Assembly: GCF_030519375.1 (NCBI RefSeq) | Contig: NZ_JAUMKB010000002.1 | Coordinates: forward strand, 248,001 to 312,000 | Reading direction: 5' to 3' | From: Mucilaginibacter tolerans | GTDB lineage: Bacteria; Bacteroidota; Bacteroidia; Sphingobacteriales; Sphingobacteriaceae | Length of the DNA stretch: 64,000 nucleotides | Part shown: piece by piece, positions 1-9,653 of the stretch | How positions within the stretch are numbered: position 1 is the stretch's first letter | How the letters are laid out: each line of letters starts with the position of its first letter | Made by a program: the position numbers and the translations under genes | Notes under the pieces: generated by a model | Seen by the model: the letters and a program-made list of their open reading frames with translations, nothing else | Databases searched by the model: none | What the model was told of the DNA's origin: nothing

Positions 1-193
1 TATGCAGCACAGGACCTGGTATATCCACCACGGACACGCACAACGCCCCCAATGACAGCGTGACTCCTAAAGCAAACTGGTTGAGATAATTGAGCACCAG
101 TGCAGGCAATAAAATGCCGATGCTGGTACGGATACCGTCAGAAAAATACTGGCTGTAAAAGAAACTCTTTATCTCGCGGACGGATATTTTCAT
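1..193 (-). CDS. FUSC/YccS-like membrane protein, N-terminal fragment
   Basis: The gene runs off the left edge, so only about 64 N-terminal residues are visible on the minus strand. The start is the ATG at 193, reading MKISVREIKSFFYSQYFSDG. It continues with a hydrophobic stretch rich in Leu and Gly (SIGILLPALVLNYL, then a second segment ending VSVVDIPGPVL). Short N-terminal helices followed by this pair of membrane segments resemble the start of FUSC/YccS-type inner-membrane proteins, which are linked to export of aromatic acids or similar compounds. Nothing downstream can be checked here, so the substrate is unknown. The divergent neighbour is PEP carboxylase, 190 bp away. Confidence 0.55.
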   Translation of the reverse strand, partial: MKISVREIKSFFYSQYFSDGIRTSIGILLPALVLNYLNQFALGVTLSLGALCVSVVDIPGPVLH

Positions 194-383
194 CGGTCGG
201 GGTTAGATGGGAAAAAGCGTATGCAAATTTACAAAAATTAAATCTTTACGGGATGTTTTGATAATTATCGCATTAATATTGAATTTAAATTAATAAATAC
301 TCATCTTTAAATGGTTTTTATCATTAATATGATTAAATTCACACCGAATTTTTATAAACCCTTACAACAAGCTACTAAGATTT

Positions 384-2969
384 ATGTCCTCACCTGTAAA
401 ACTCAGCCACAGAGAAACAACTTTTAACCAGGAAGTTGTAACCCGATTTGAGTTGTATAACAGTCTTTTTCAGACACTTCCATTTTACCAGGTGAAGGAT
501 ACCGGTATATTGCTTCCTTTTTTTAGTTCGCATTGCGAGAAGGGTACAGCTTCTTTCTCGTCACCTACTGAAATTATTGAATCATTTTTCAAAAAATATG
601 TCCCGGGCATCGATCACCAGGAGCAAATCAACCGAATGTTCCGGTTTATTCAGTATATCGAGCGGCAGGTGGTATTGTTTGACGCTGTCGAGGATTCATC
701 TTTTAATAAGATTGGCCGTACAGATGATAGTGGTTCGTTACAGAGCTTATTACAATTAGCAGCTCAAAACGATAAAACTAGGGAGGAGATAGGGCAAAAA
801 TTAAAGAACTTCTCATTGCGTCTGGTACTTACTGCCCACCCAACCCAGTTTTATCCCGGCACAGTATTGGGTATAATGACCGACCTTATCGAAGCTTTAA
901 AACACAACGACCTGAATAATATCGATGTGCTGCTTCAGCAACTAGGTAAAACACCATTTTTTAATAAAACTTCACCTACACCTGTTGATGAAGCAGCCAG
1001 TTTGGTATGGTTCCTTGAGAATACATTTTATCATGCGGTATCGGGCATTCAATCAAAACTGGAAGAAGAATTTGATATAGAACATTTGGGGGATCACCAA
1101 ATATTGGAGCTTGGTTTCTGGCCAGGCGGTGATCGCGATGGCAACCCGAATGTGACTACTGAAACCACAGCTTCAGTGGCCAGCTTGTTGAGGCAATTCG
1201 TATTCCGCAGCTATTACCGCGATTTCAGGTTATTGAAACGCCGCATTACATTCAGGGGGATTGAGAAAACTATTTCGAGGCTCGAGAAGCTGCTTTATCA
1301 AAATGCATTTAACGTTCAAGCTAATCCAAAAGATCTTCAAAGCGAATTATTATCGCTTTTAGATTCAATAAAGCAAACTCTGATAACCGATCACGGTGGT
1401 CTTTTTGTGAATATCGTGGATGGCATGCTCCAAAAGGTGCGCTTGTTCGGTTGTTATTTCGCAACACTGGATATAAGGCAGGACAGTCGTGTTTTGCGCA
1501 GCGTATTTAAATATTGTATTCAGCAATCACAGATCAAATCGGGGCTGCCCAAAGATTATGAAACATTAAGCGAGGAAGAAAAATTAAAAACAATACCTTT
1601 TAATGAAGCTGATTTTCATTGCCCGGACGAGGCGGATGATATGACCAAGGATACATTAAATACAATTCGCCTCGTTCAGCAAATTCAGGAATCGAATGGT
1701 CAAAAGGCTTGTCAGCGATTTATTATCAGCAACTGTCAGCGTTCTTCGGATATTTTACAATTGATGAACCTTTTCTTGTGGAGCGGTTGGAAGAAGGAAT
1801 CATTAAGTGTTGATTTCATGCCGCTTTTTGAAACTGTAAACGATCTGACCCATGCTGCAGAAGTGATGGAAAGCTTGTATGTTCATCCACTCTACAAGGA
1901 GCACCTCAAACGTCGCGGCAACCGGCAAACGATTATGCTGGGCTTCTCGGATAGCACAAAGGATGGCGGGTACCTGATGGCTAACTGGTCTATCTACAAA
2001 GCAAAAGTCGAACTGACCGCGATGGCACGTAAATATGGCATCGACCTGGCATTTTTTGACGGACGAGGAGGTCCGCCGGCTCGTGGTGGTGGTAAAACGC
2101 ATCGTTTTTATGCTTCAATGGGCAGCGAGATCGCCAATGAACATATCCAATTAACGGTACAAGGGCAAACAGTGAGTTCACAATATGGCTCTGCCGAAAC
2201 CGCACGTTTTAATATCGAGCAACTGATCAACGCTGGTATCGTTTCATCGCTAAAGCCAAATGAAAATGACTTACTGAATAAAGAAAGCAAAGCGCTGATA
2301 TCTGAAATGGCTAACGCGAGCTATAACCTGTTTATGGACTTGAGACAGCACCCCTTGTTTGTGGAATATTTGGAAAAATACAGTCCGCTGAAATTGTTAT
2401 CGAAGATCAATATCAGCAGTCGTCCAACTAAACGTAATGCCGATGCTCAATTAAAACTGGAAGACCTGCGTGCGATTAGTTTTGTAACCTCATGGAGCCA
2501 ATTGAAACAAAATATCCCCGGGTTTTATGGAGTGGGAACCGCACTTAAAAAGATGAAAGACGAAGGCAAATGGCAAGAAGTAAAAAATCTCTATGAGAAT
2601 TCAGGTTTCTTTAAAACCATGCTGGATAACTGTAGCATGTCCATGTCCAAGTCTGATTTCAGGGTTACAGCTTATTTGGGAGAAGACAAAAAGTTCGCCG
2701 CTTTCTGGAAAACGCTGAAAGATGAGTATGATCTCACCAAAGCCATGATACTGGAGCTGACAGATACAGATAGCCTGATGCAGGAATACCCGGTTGAACG
2801 GAAGTCCATTTTTGTACGGGAAAAAATTGTTTTACCTCTGGTAATCATCCAACATTACGCACTGCAATGTCTTAACCGGAACGAGCATCCGGAATTTAAC
2901 GACGTTTACAACAAACTGGTAATTCGTACTGTGTATGGTATTGTGAATGCGGGGAGAAATCTGGCATAA
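384..2969 (+). CDS. ppc: Phosphoenolpyruvate carboxylase
   Basis: This cytosolic enzyme carboxylates PEP with bicarbonate to oxaloacetate and so replenishes the TCA cycle. The 861-residue length is normal for bacterial PEPC. The catalytic-histidine motif TAHPTQ is at residues 150-155 (His152). The family blocks GGDRDGNPNVT, GFSDSTKDGGY and the glycine-rich loop GRGGPPARGGG follow in the expected order. The C-terminus, ending VNAGRNLA, replaces the usual ...GMRNTG ending, as is common in Bacteroidota members. The ATG at 384 gives a full N-terminus. It stands alone, with an A/T-rich 190 bp leader and no partner genes. I see no missing key motif. Confidence 0.95.
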   Translation: MSSPVKLSHRETTFNQEVVTRFELYNSLFQTLPFYQVKDTGILLPFFSSHCEKGTASFSSPTEIIESFFKKYVPGIDHQEQINRMFRFIQYIERQVVLFDAVEDSSFNKIGRTDDSGSLQSLLQLAAQNDKTREEIGQKLKNFSLRLVLTAHPTQFYPGTVLGIMTDLIEALKHNDLNNIDVLLQQLGKTPFFNKTSPTPVDEAASLVWFLENTFYHAVSGIQSKLEEEFDIEHLGDHQILELGFWPGGDRDGNPNVTTETTASVASLLRQFVFRSYYRDFRLLKRRITFRGIEKTISRLEKLLYQNAFNVQANPKDLQSELLSLLDSIKQTLITDHGGLFVNIVDGMLQKVRLFGCYFATLDIRQDSRVLRSVFKYCIQQSQIKSGLPKDYETLSEEEKLKTIPFNEADFHCPDEADDMTKDTLNTIRLVQQIQESNGQKACQRFIISNCQRSSDILQLMNLFLWSGWKKESLSVDFMPLFETVNDLTHAAEVMESLYVHPLYKEHLKRRGNRQTIMLGFSDSTKDGGYLMANWSIYKAKVELTAMARKYGIDLAFFDGRGGPPARGGGKTHRFYASMGSEIANEHIQLTVQGQTVSSQYGSAETARFNIEQLINAGIVSSLKPNENDLLNKESKALISEMANASYNLFMDLRQHPLFVEYLEKYSPLKLLSKINISSRPTKRNADAQLKLEDLRAISFVTSWSQLKQNIPGFYGVGTALKKMKDEGKWQEVKNLYENSGFFKTMLDNCSMSMSKSDFRVTAYLGEDKKFAAFWKTLKDEYDLTKAMILELTDTDSLMQEYPVERKSIFVREKIVLPLVIIQHYALQCLNRNEHPEFNDVYNKLVIRTVYGIVNAGRNLA

Positions 2970-3077
2970 AACTTTTTTTAGTTGATTGCGCTAGATTGAG
3001 TTGATTTAGTTTGGTTAGATTTACAACATTGAATCTACCTAGTCTAAATTCTGTATATCCGGTTCAAGCAACACCAA

Positions 3078-4619
3078 ATGGCAACAGTCGCACTCAAAAG
3101 CGCTGAGGGTAAATGGATCATGGTTTCGGCCATTCTGGCTTCGGCCATGGCATTTATCGATGGCACTGCACTCAATGTGGTTCTGCCCGCTCTTCAAAAA
3201 AGCCTGAATGCTAATGGATCTGATCTTTTCTGGCTGCTGAATGCTTACCTGTTGATGCTGGCCTCATTAATCCTGGTCGGCGGATCCTTAGGGGACAAAC
3301 TAGGCCGTAAAAAGATATTCATGCTGGGGATATTGGTGTTCATTCTTGGTTCAGCAGCTTGCGGTTTCGCACCAACTGTATTTCTATTGATTATATTCAG
3401 AATAATTCAAGGCATCGGAGGAGCATTAATGATACCTGGCAGCTTGTCGCTCATTTCATCATCCATTAATGAAAACGAAAGAGGAAAAGCCATAGGCACA
3501 TGGTCGGCCATAACCACTGTTGTTACGATGGGCGGGCCGATACTGGGCGGAACTTTGGCTGATGCAGGTCTTTGGCGCTATATTTTCTTTATCAACGTTC
3601 CGATTGGAATTGTGGCGCTTATCATTGTAGCATTCAAAGTAAAGGAAAGCAGGGATGAGGATGCAGATAAAGCTGTTGATATATCAGGAGCGATTACCAT
3701 TGCCTTAAGCCTTGCTTTGCTTACGTTTGGTTTTCTCCGCATTCCGGCGGTTGGTTTTAAATCTGCACAGGTATATCTGACATTGTTAGGGGGAATCATT
3801 TTGCTGATTGTTTTTCTGGTTATTGAGAAGAAAAGCAAACACCCGATGATGCCGCTATATCTGTTTTCCAATCCAGTTTTTACGGGGGTAAATTTATTAA
3901 CGTTTTTTCTGTACGCAGGATTGGGGGCGGGAATGCTTTTTCTTTCGCTTAACCTGGTACAAGTGCAGGGATATAGCCAATTGCAATCCGGACTTACCTT
4001 TTTGCCTTTCACAGTTCTGATGATCACTATTGCCCGTTTTGCAGGCACATTGGCTGATAAATATGGGCCCCGATTGTTGTTAATCATTGGCCCGGCGACT
4101 GCGGGGACGGGCCTATTATTATTATCCTTTGTCAAACAAACAGTCGGTCCTGATGAATATTGGACGACTTTTTTTCCGGGAGTTATCGTATTGGGTTTGG
4201 GTATGTCCCTTACTGTTGCTCCGCTTACAGCTACGGTGATGACTTCGGTTAGCGATCATCTTTCCGGTACAGCATCCGGAGTAAATAATGCACTCACACG
4301 CATATCCAATGTTTTTGCTAATGCTGTTTTCGGAGCCATGGCTGTTTTGCTTTTCGCTGGCGCATTACAAAAACAATTGACAAGGACGCCGCTTGATTCC
4401 AAAGTTAAAGTGTTGGTTATTAAAGAGGCGGCTAACCTTGGGAATGCCAAAGTACCAAAGGAAGTTGATCCCCAATACAGAAAAACAATAAGCACCGACT
4501 ATCGTGAGAGCTTTATTAACGCTTATAGTGGTATTATGAAAATTTCGGCCGGATTGGGGTTCCTGGGAGCTTTAATGACGATGATTTTCATCCGCAATAA
4601 AACTTTACAGAAAGAATAA
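3078..4619 (+). CDS. DHA2-family MFS transporter (EmrB/QacA type)
   Basis: An inner-membrane proton antiporter of 513 residues with the hydrophobicity of about 14 membrane helices, which is the DHA2 (drug:H+ antiporter 2) layout. The N-terminus has the family sequence AFIDGTALNVVLPAL in helix 1 and the motif A loop GDKLGRKK near residues 75-82. A GGPILGG motif lies in helix 5. The family exports drugs, dyes or metabolites; the substrate cannot be read from sequence. It lacks an adjacent EmrA-like adaptor or TolC, so it may work alone in the inner membrane. The 108 bp upstream gap holds a weak inverted repeat but no clear promoter. Confidence 0.88.
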   Translation: MATVALKSAEGKWIMVSAILASAMAFIDGTALNVVLPALQKSLNANGSDLFWLLNAYLLMLASLILVGGSLGDKLGRKKIFMLGILVFILGSAACGFAPTVFLLIIFRIIQGIGGALMIPGSLSLISSSINENERGKAIGTWSAITTVVTMGGPILGGTLADAGLWRYIFFINVPIGIVALIIVAFKVKESRDEDADKAVDISGAITIALSLALLTFGFLRIPAVGFKSAQVYLTLLGGIILLIVFLVIEKKSKHPMMPLYLFSNPVFTGVNLLTFFLYAGLGAGMLFLSLNLVQVQGYSQLQSGLTFLPFTVLMITIARFAGTLADKYGPRLLLIIGPATAGTGLLLLSFVKQTVGPDEYWTTFFPGVIVLGLGMSLTVAPLTATVMTSVSDHLSGTASGVNNALTRISNVFANAVFGAMAVLLFAGALQKQLTRTPLDSKVKVLVIKEAANLGNAKVPKEVDPQYRKTISTDYRESFINAYSGIMKISAGLGFLGALMTMIFIRNKTLQKE

Positions 4620-4706
4620 CTATTTGCTGCGCCAACTATTTTCCTATCAGATAAACTTTTTGGTGTCCCCATTGTTTTTCCGGCATAATATCTAAAAACT
4701 TCAGCT

Positions 4707-5240
4707 ATGAAAACGAGATTGTTGCTGGCATTGCTCGTGCCTGCTATATATGTTATATCATCGTGTGATGACCCCAAAAAAGCAAAAAATTATAACCAGG
4801 AAACTACAGTAGATCAAAGCGGCCTTAATTTTATCAATACGGCGATAGATGGGGGGCGTACGGAGGTCAAATTAGCCAGTGTCGCCGAACATGTATCTCA
4901 GAATCCAAGGATAATTCGCTTTGCTAAAATGATGATCACCGATCACACAAAAGGTATTGAAGAACTAAAAATGCTCAGAAAAAAAGAGTTGATCAATGGG
5001 GATGATGTGTTGAGCCCCGAACACAGAAAGTTAATCGATAGTCTATCCCGGCTTTCAGGAACAGACTTTGACAAAGCTTATATGCATGTGATGGTAGCCG
5101 ATCATGAAAAAACAGCAGACCTATTTAAAGAAGAAACCCAAGAAAGGGTAGTGTCTGTGCAGTCCTTTGCCCGTAAAACACTGCCCACCATCGAAATGCA
5201 TTTAGATTCAGCTAAGGCTGTTGCTGCAACATTAAAGTGA
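4707..5240 (+). CDS. DUF4142 lipoprotein
   Basis: A 177-residue lipoprotein precursor. The signal peptide MKTRLLLALLVPAIYVISSC ends in a lipobox with Cys20. The rest is helical and looks like DUF4142, a ferritin-like four-helix fold. Visible family features are a first helix with FINTAIDGGRTEVKLASVA, a later MITDHTKGIEELK with the conserved Asp-His, and a third region with MVADHEKTADLFKEE. DUF4142 proteins are common in Bacteroidota; their biochemical role is not established. It lies 87 bp after the transporter on the same strand and converges with the serine hydrolase gene, leaving only 8 bp between the stops. Confidence 0.8.
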   Translation: MKTRLLLALLVPAIYVISSCDDPKKAKNYNQETTVDQSGLNFINTAIDGGRTEVKLASVAEHVSQNPRIIRFAKMMITDHTKGIEELKMLRKKELINGDDVLSPEHRKLIDSLSRLSGTDFDKAYMHVMVADHEKTADLFKEETQERVVSVQSFARKTLPTIEMHLDSAKAVAATLK

Positions 5241-5248
5241 GATTGTTC

Positions 5249-6811
5249 TTATTCGGTTTGCGTACCATGTAATCCGATCTTCTTAGAACCATAATTAAAA
5301 CTATACTCTACGTCCGCGTTCAGTTGCCTATCATTAAAATGCAAAGTGATAATCTCTGTATGCGGGCTTTCTATATAACGTAATTTTAATTGCAGTGTGT
5401 TGTTATCTTTCCAGCCATAACTTCCTTCAACTTTATAGGGCGATAAGATGGAAAAATCTTCTTTGCCGTTCAATAAAAGATAAGGCCCCTGCATTTTGGT
5501 TTCGCCGGGAAGCCATTTGCCGGATGCAAGTTTAAAGGTGTACCTGGAGGTATCTACATTCAAAGTAAAATCACATGTTTTACCATCCGATTTCAATGAT
5601 ATAGCTTTGATTTTCAAATCATTTTTATCGATCGTAAAAGTTTTGCTTAAAGGTATACCTGCATCTGTATTATTTGATAACGGCGGCAAACTTAATACAG
5701 CCAAATGTTCCTTGAGGTTCTTTTCTGCTGACTGATCAAGAGGTAATGCCTTCGGGTGCATAGCAGGAAGCAGGTATTTCCAAACCAAATTCAATTCGTC
5801 CTGCATATCGGGAGTTTCTGATGTGATCGCTATCACAGCATCCTGATCCGGCATGACGATGATGTATTGTCCGAAAGCGCCATCCGCTCTGAACGCATCG
5901 TGCCGGCAGCGCCAAAACTGGTAACAATATCCCTGCATCCAATCGCTGGAGTCCTTTTTGTTTTGCGGCACGCCCGGTGCCTGGTCTATCTTAAATGTTG
6001 TAGCCTCTTCTATCCACGCTTTGGCAAGTACCTGCTTACCGTTCCACACACCCTTTTGCAGGTACAGTTGTCCCATTTTAGCCAGATCCTCTGTTTTTAC
6101 CCGCAATCCCCATCCGCCTGTATTAACACCTTGAGTATTCACTTCCCAATCCATATCCTTGATACCCAACGGATCAAATAGACGTGGTTTTAAATAATCA
6201 ACTTCTTTTTGACCTGTTACTTTTTGTACAATTGCCGATAACATATAAGTGGCCATCGTATTGTACAAAAACTTGCTACCTGGAGCATATTTTATAGGTA
6301 AAGCCAGAAAATCTTTTACCCAGTTGTCACTGCCTAATGCCAATTGTCCGGTAGGATCTGGTTCTTGCCCTACACTCATGGTCAACAGATCCTTCACCGT
6401 GAGCGCAGCAAGATAAGTCTTTACTGAATCAGGTAAACTGCCTGGAAAGAAGGAGATTACCTTATCATTCACGGAAAGCAGTTTTTCGCTCACAGCAAAA
6501 CCAACAGCAGTTGACGTAAAACTTTTGCTACAGCTATACAGCGAATGCCTCAGATCAGGAGCATAGGGGTTCCACCAACCCTGTGCGATCGTTTTACCAT
6601 GCCGCAGAAATATAAAGCTGTGAAACTCATTCTTGCTTTTACCTACTGCATTTAAGAAGCTATCAATACTTGCCGACGATACCCCCTGCGCCTCGGGCTC
6701 ACTAATAGGAAAAGCTTTTGATTTTTGCGCATACAGCGTATAGTTTAAAAAGATTAAAGCTGAAATTGTTAGGATCAATTTCTTGAGAGCAGACAGACAG
6801 GTTACTGGCAT
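5249..6811 (-). CDS. Secreted serine hydrolase, beta-lactamase class C fold
   Basis: A 520-residue protein with a Sec signal peptide ending near TLYAQ (residue 29). The catalytic SxxK motif is SCSK at residues 93-96, in the context LYSCSKSFTS. A downstream tyrosine motif (LYNTMATY) fits the second box of class C beta-lactamases and esterases, and a late GAFGQYIIVMPDQ stretch is typical of the EstB/PBP4* group. The C-terminal 150 residues look like a beta-rich accessory domain. Members hydrolyse esters, amides or D-amino-acid peptides in the periplasm; which one is unknown. It is monocistronic and converges with the DUF4142 gene. Confidence 0.85.
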   Translation of the reverse strand: MPVTCLSALKKLILTISALIFLNYTLYAQKSKAFPISEPEAQGVSSASIDSFLNAVGKSKNEFHSFIFLRHGKTIAQGWWNPYAPDLRHSLYSCSKSFTSTAVGFAVSEKLLSVNDKVISFFPGSLPDSVKTYLAALTVKDLLTMSVGQEPDPTGQLALGSDNWVKDFLALPIKYAPGSKFLYNTMATYMLSAIVQKVTGQKEVDYLKPRLFDPLGIKDMDWEVNTQGVNTGGWGLRVKTEDLAKMGQLYLQKGVWNGKQVLAKAWIEEATTFKIDQAPGVPQNKKDSSDWMQGYCYQFWRCRHDAFRADGAFGQYIIVMPDQDAVIAITSETPDMQDELNLVWKYLLPAMHPKALPLDQSAEKNLKEHLAVLSLPPLSNNTDAGIPLSKTFTIDKNDLKIKAISLKSDGKTCDFTLNVDTSRYTFKLASGKWLPGETKMQGPYLLLNGKEDFSILSPYKVEGSYGWKDNNTLQLKLRYIESPHTEIITLHFNDRQLNADVEYSFNYGSKKIGLHGTQTE

Positions 6812-6885
6812 TCAGGTAAAATTTGGTGGTTTACAATCTCTGTGAAAATAAGAAATGTAATCTGGAAAAAGCGATAAGGCTATTA

Positions 6886-7197
6886 TTAAAAATTTTTACC
6901 ATTCTTTTTTGTGATCGTATCTTCATCTTTAAAAAGGATATTGAACACATCCATATTGATATATTCTAAAGGAGGAGCTTTTTTATATTCTTTTTCAACC
7001 TGAGTAATTACTTCACAAATTTTACTCAGTACCTCAGCATCCAGGCGGGAGTTGTTATCCAGTTGCTCGCACTCTTCAACGCCTAACGTTTTGAGCAGGA
7101 AATAATCAAGCTCATGATACCTTATACTATAGATCAACTTGGTATTGAACGGCTTAATAATATGACTGACTGAAAAAAAAAGCGGCACGTCTTTCAT
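6886..7197 (-). CDS. Small hypothetical protein
   Basis: I do not recognise this 103-residue protein. It has no signal peptide or membrane segment. It starts MKDVPLFFSVSHIIKPFNTK and is otherwise acidic and helical, with a Lys-rich tail (TKKNGKNF). The N-terminal portion is aromatic-rich and could be a globular start. It stands alone, 75 bp upstream of the serine-hydrolase start on the same strand, with a long A/T-rich upstream region. Coding status rests on length and plausible composition only. Confidence 0.5.
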   Translation of the reverse strand: MKDVPLFFSVSHIIKPFNTKLIYSIRYHELDYFLLKTLGVEECEQLDNNSRLDAEVLSKICEVITQVEKEYKKAPPLEYINMDVFNILFKDEDTITKKNGKNF

Positions 7198-7370
7198 GGT
7201 TTAATAAATTAAATAATCTAATAAAATGAAAGGGGAAATGAATAATTAAGTCGGGGAGCAAGGCCTGTAAACCTTTAGTTAAATATACAAATAATAATTT
7301 AATAAAGGTTAATAAATTCAAATTGGAATGCTTTCATTTTTCAACTGCAGTCTGTATATTTATATTGAAA

Positions 7371-7511
7371 ATGAAAAAAGAGAACACCATTTTTTATTAC
7401 CTGATAAAGAATAATATGGGTACATGGATACTCATATTGGTGCACCTGTTTATTTTGATCGTTTTGATTTCGACGTTTTCCTTTCTTATCGAAAAGATTC
7501 AGGGATATTAG
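7371..7511 (+). CDS. Small single-pass membrane protein
   Basis: A 46-residue peptide starting at the ATG at 7371. A longer frame opens upstream at 7323, but the charged start MKKENTIFYYLIKNN followed directly by a hydrophobic segment is the more natural N-terminus. Residues about 17-39 (GTWILILVHLFILIVLISTF) form one membrane helix. No family is recognised. It lies between two minus-strand genes, so it must have its own promoter if it is expressed. Confidence 0.45.
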   Translation: MKKENTIFYYLIKNNMGTWILILVHLFILIVLISTFSFLIEKIQGY

Positions 7512-7563
7512 TGAGCAAATTCTAATCTCTAAATTCTAAACCCTATTTTCTAAACACTTAATA

Positions 7564-8766
7564 CTAAAACAATTTCAACTGCATTTCCACAGGTGGTTTT
7601 GCTTTACCGAATACCGTTCGACCGCCATATCGCCAGGAATCATTTCGTTCCTGTTCTATTACTTTATCGAAATTGGCATTCGGTAAAAAATCCTTTTCGG
7701 CGTTCTCGGCTATTTTGGAAAGCCTTTTGATGGCTTCGCTTTTTTCGGTTTGACCGAGTTTGGCTTTATGAATAGCCGTTTGTAATACACCTAAGGTCTC
7801 ATCATAAACTTTTGTCGGAACGGGGAAGGGATGACCATCCTTACCGCCATGGGCAAAAGAAAAGCGGGCAGGGTCCTTAAATCGAGACGGTGCACCGTGG
7901 ATTACCTCACTTACCAACGCCAGGGACTGTAATGTCCGTGGACCGAGGCCTTCGAGTAAAAGCAAATCTTCAAAATCTGAGGGCCTTTTTTCCTGCGCCA
8001 GCCAAAGCACTGCACCAAGGCGTTTCAGATCAACATCCTTTGCACGAACATCGTGATGAGACGGCATCACCAGCTTATTGATCTCGCTCAGCATCTTGTC
8101 CGGCTTTTCGGCAGCAATCTGCATCACGCCATTGCGCGAAGCCAATGCTTGTTTATCGGCCATATTCAAGATATAGCCACTGTTTTGCCCATAAATAAAC
8201 GTATGGGGATCATCCACAAAAGAATTCAATGTTTCTGAATGCCAGTGATAACGGCGCGCAGTTTTGCTTTGTGCGCTCATGCCTTGCTGCACCACTGCCC
8301 ATTTACCCTCGTTAGTCAGGATGAAATTGTGAGTGTATAATTGAAAGCCGTCCTGAATAGCTGTATTATCTACCTTGGCGCTCAACTTGCTGCATTTAAC
8401 CAGGTGATTGCCGTCGAGACCGGTTTGCTCACTGATCCTTAATAATTCACTTGGTGTCTCACGGGAATGATTGCCTTTGCCTCCGCAAATATAAATCCCC
8501 AACTCGCGGCTATGTGGATTGATGGCCCGCTTTAAAGCCCCCATTACCGACGTAGTAATGCCTGATGAATGCCAGTCCATGCCCATCACTGCACCCAAAC
8601 TCTGGAACCAGAATGGATCGCTGATGCGTGTCAAAACCTCGTTCTTCCCATAATCCATCACAATGGTTTCCACCACGGCCAGACCCAGCTTTGCCATACG
8701 CTCGGCCAGCCACTGGGGCACATAGCCATAATGCAAAGGCAGGTCAGCACTTCCCGATCGCTTCAT
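7564..8766 (-). CDS. DUF763 domain protein
   Basis: A 400-residue protein. The start is set at the ATG at 8766 because the family opens with this motif: MKRSGSADLPLHYGYVPQWL. An upstream in-frame ATG would add 13 residues of non-family sequence. DUF763 is best known from archaea and thermophiles and has no assigned reaction. The middle region has LEGLGPRTLQSLALVSEVIHG, which looks like a helix-hairpin-helix nucleic-acid-binding motif. A conserved SFAHGGKDGHPFPVP stretch follows. It sits 39 bp downstream of an AhpD-like gene on the same strand, probably co-transcribed. DNA binding is an inference from the hairpin motif. Confidence 0.8.
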   Translation of the reverse strand: MKRSGSADLPLHYGYVPQWLAERMAKLGLAVVETIVMDYGKNEVLTRISDPFWFQSLGAVMGMDWHSSGITTSVMGALKRAINPHSRELGIYICGGKGNHSRETPSELLRISEQTGLDGNHLVKCSKLSAKVDNTAIQDGFQLYTHNFILTNEGKWAVVQQGMSAQSKTARRYHWHSETLNSFVDDPHTFIYGQNSGYILNMADKQALASRNGVMQIAAEKPDKMLSEINKLVMPSHHDVRAKDVDLKRLGAVLWLAQEKRPSDFEDLLLLEGLGPRTLQSLALVSEVIHGAPSRFKDPARFSFAHGGKDGHPFPVPTKVYDETLGVLQTAIHKAKLGQTEKSEAIKRLSKIAENAEKDFLPNANFDKVIEQERNDSWRYGGRTVFGKAKPPVEMQLKLF

Positions 8767-8805
8767 GCTAACAAATTTAGCAAAACACATCGAAAAGACA
8801 AACAC

Positions 8806-9345
8806 TTAAGCAATATCTTTTGCCAAAGGGAAATCGATTGGTATCTGCATTAAGCGGAAGGCATAGTTGGTAAAACTCATTACATTAATCAGGACAAGCA
8901 GATCGATAATGGCAGCTTCCTGGTAACCTAATGCATAAAACTCGTCCAGCAGATCATCGCTTACCTGTCCTTTATTGTCAATAACTGATTTAATGACGCG
9001 ATAGATTATCTGCCATTTTTTATCGGGATGATTGCCGGCACGCAGTGATAGCGTTTCTTGTTCTGTCCAACCATTTTTAATAGCTGATTGGGTATGAGAT
9101 GCCAGACAATATTCGCAGCCATTTAATTGCGATACGATGAGGTAAACGGCTTCGCGCTCTTTAGCGTGGAAATTACCGCGTGCTTGCTCGCTCACATAAG
9201 CCAGGTAGGAGTTAAGCGCATTAGCTGAATAACCTATTGTAGCATACAAATTGGGCATCCTACCCATGATCTTAATAAAACGGTCGAATGCAGGCTGGGC
9301 GTTGTCGGCCACTTGGTCGTAGGTAGGGACGGTAAATGATTTCAT
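8806..9345 (-). CDS. Carboxymuconolactone decarboxylase/AhpD-like protein
   Basis: A 179-residue cytosolic protein of the AhpD-like (peroxidase-related) superfamily. The redox motif is CEYCLASH, a CxxC followed by His three residues later, which is the signature of alkylhydroperoxidase D-type thiol enzymes. The preceding helix AKEREAVYLIVSQLNG is also typical. The family reduces peroxides or acts as an adaptor for another thiol system. It is the first gene of a likely two-gene unit with the DUF763 gene. Its ATG at 9345 follows a 324 bp gene-free stretch shared with the divergent GH3 gene. Confidence 0.85.
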   Translation of the reverse strand: MKSFTVPTYDQVADNAQPAFDRFIKIMGRMPNLYATIGYSANALNSYLAYVSEQARGNFHAKEREAVYLIVSQLNGCEYCLASHTQSAIKNGWTEQETLSLRAGNHPDKKWQIIYRVIKSVIDNKGQVSDDLLDEFYALGYQEAAIIDLLVLINVMSFTNYAFRLMQIPIDFPLAKDIA

Positions 9346-9403
9346 GGTGATGTGATTTGAAAATAAAATTAGGAAGAAACTTTAAAGCGGTTGCAATTTT
9401 TTT

Positions 9404-9427
9404 GGAGACGTATTGCATTGCGTCTCT
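9404..9427. repeat. Short palindromic intergenic repeat
   Basis: The arms GAGACGTA (9405-9412) and TGCGTCTC (9419-9426) pair with one G-T wobble around a 6 nt loop. Elements of the form GAGACGC...GCGTCTC are frequent between genes in related genomes (from general knowledge), so this is probably one copy of a dispersed palindrome. Confidence 0.45.
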
Positions 9428-9564
9428 ACGCCTCGTCGTTTTAAATACATTCCTCATCGTTATTCACACCTTATTCATCTATTAAATTTTGGATATATCA
9501 ATTATATACCTACATTTAGTTGTGTCATTAGTACACAATAGATTGTAAACCTGTTTTTTTATTA

Positions 9565-9653
9565 GTTGATTAGGTTGATTGAGTTAAATGGTTGATTATG
9601 TACAAGCATAGTTGGCTAAAACAACTTAATCCAACACAATCAACCTAATCAAC
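9565..9653. repeat. Long inverted repeat in the GH3 leader
   Basis: A perfect 17 bp inverted repeat: GTTGATTAGGTTGATTG at 9565-9581 and its complement at 9637-9653, with a 55 bp spacer. The second arm ends 16 bp before the GH3 start codon, so the transcript leader could fold over the translation start region. A related string (TTAGTTGATT...GATTGAGTTGATTT) occurs at about 2981-3010, so the unit may be dispersed. Confidence 0.55.

Noticed and set aside
3578..4135. 185-residue minus-strand frame opposite the DHA2 transporter
   Set aside because: It is a frame shadow of a membrane protein and has no family pattern.
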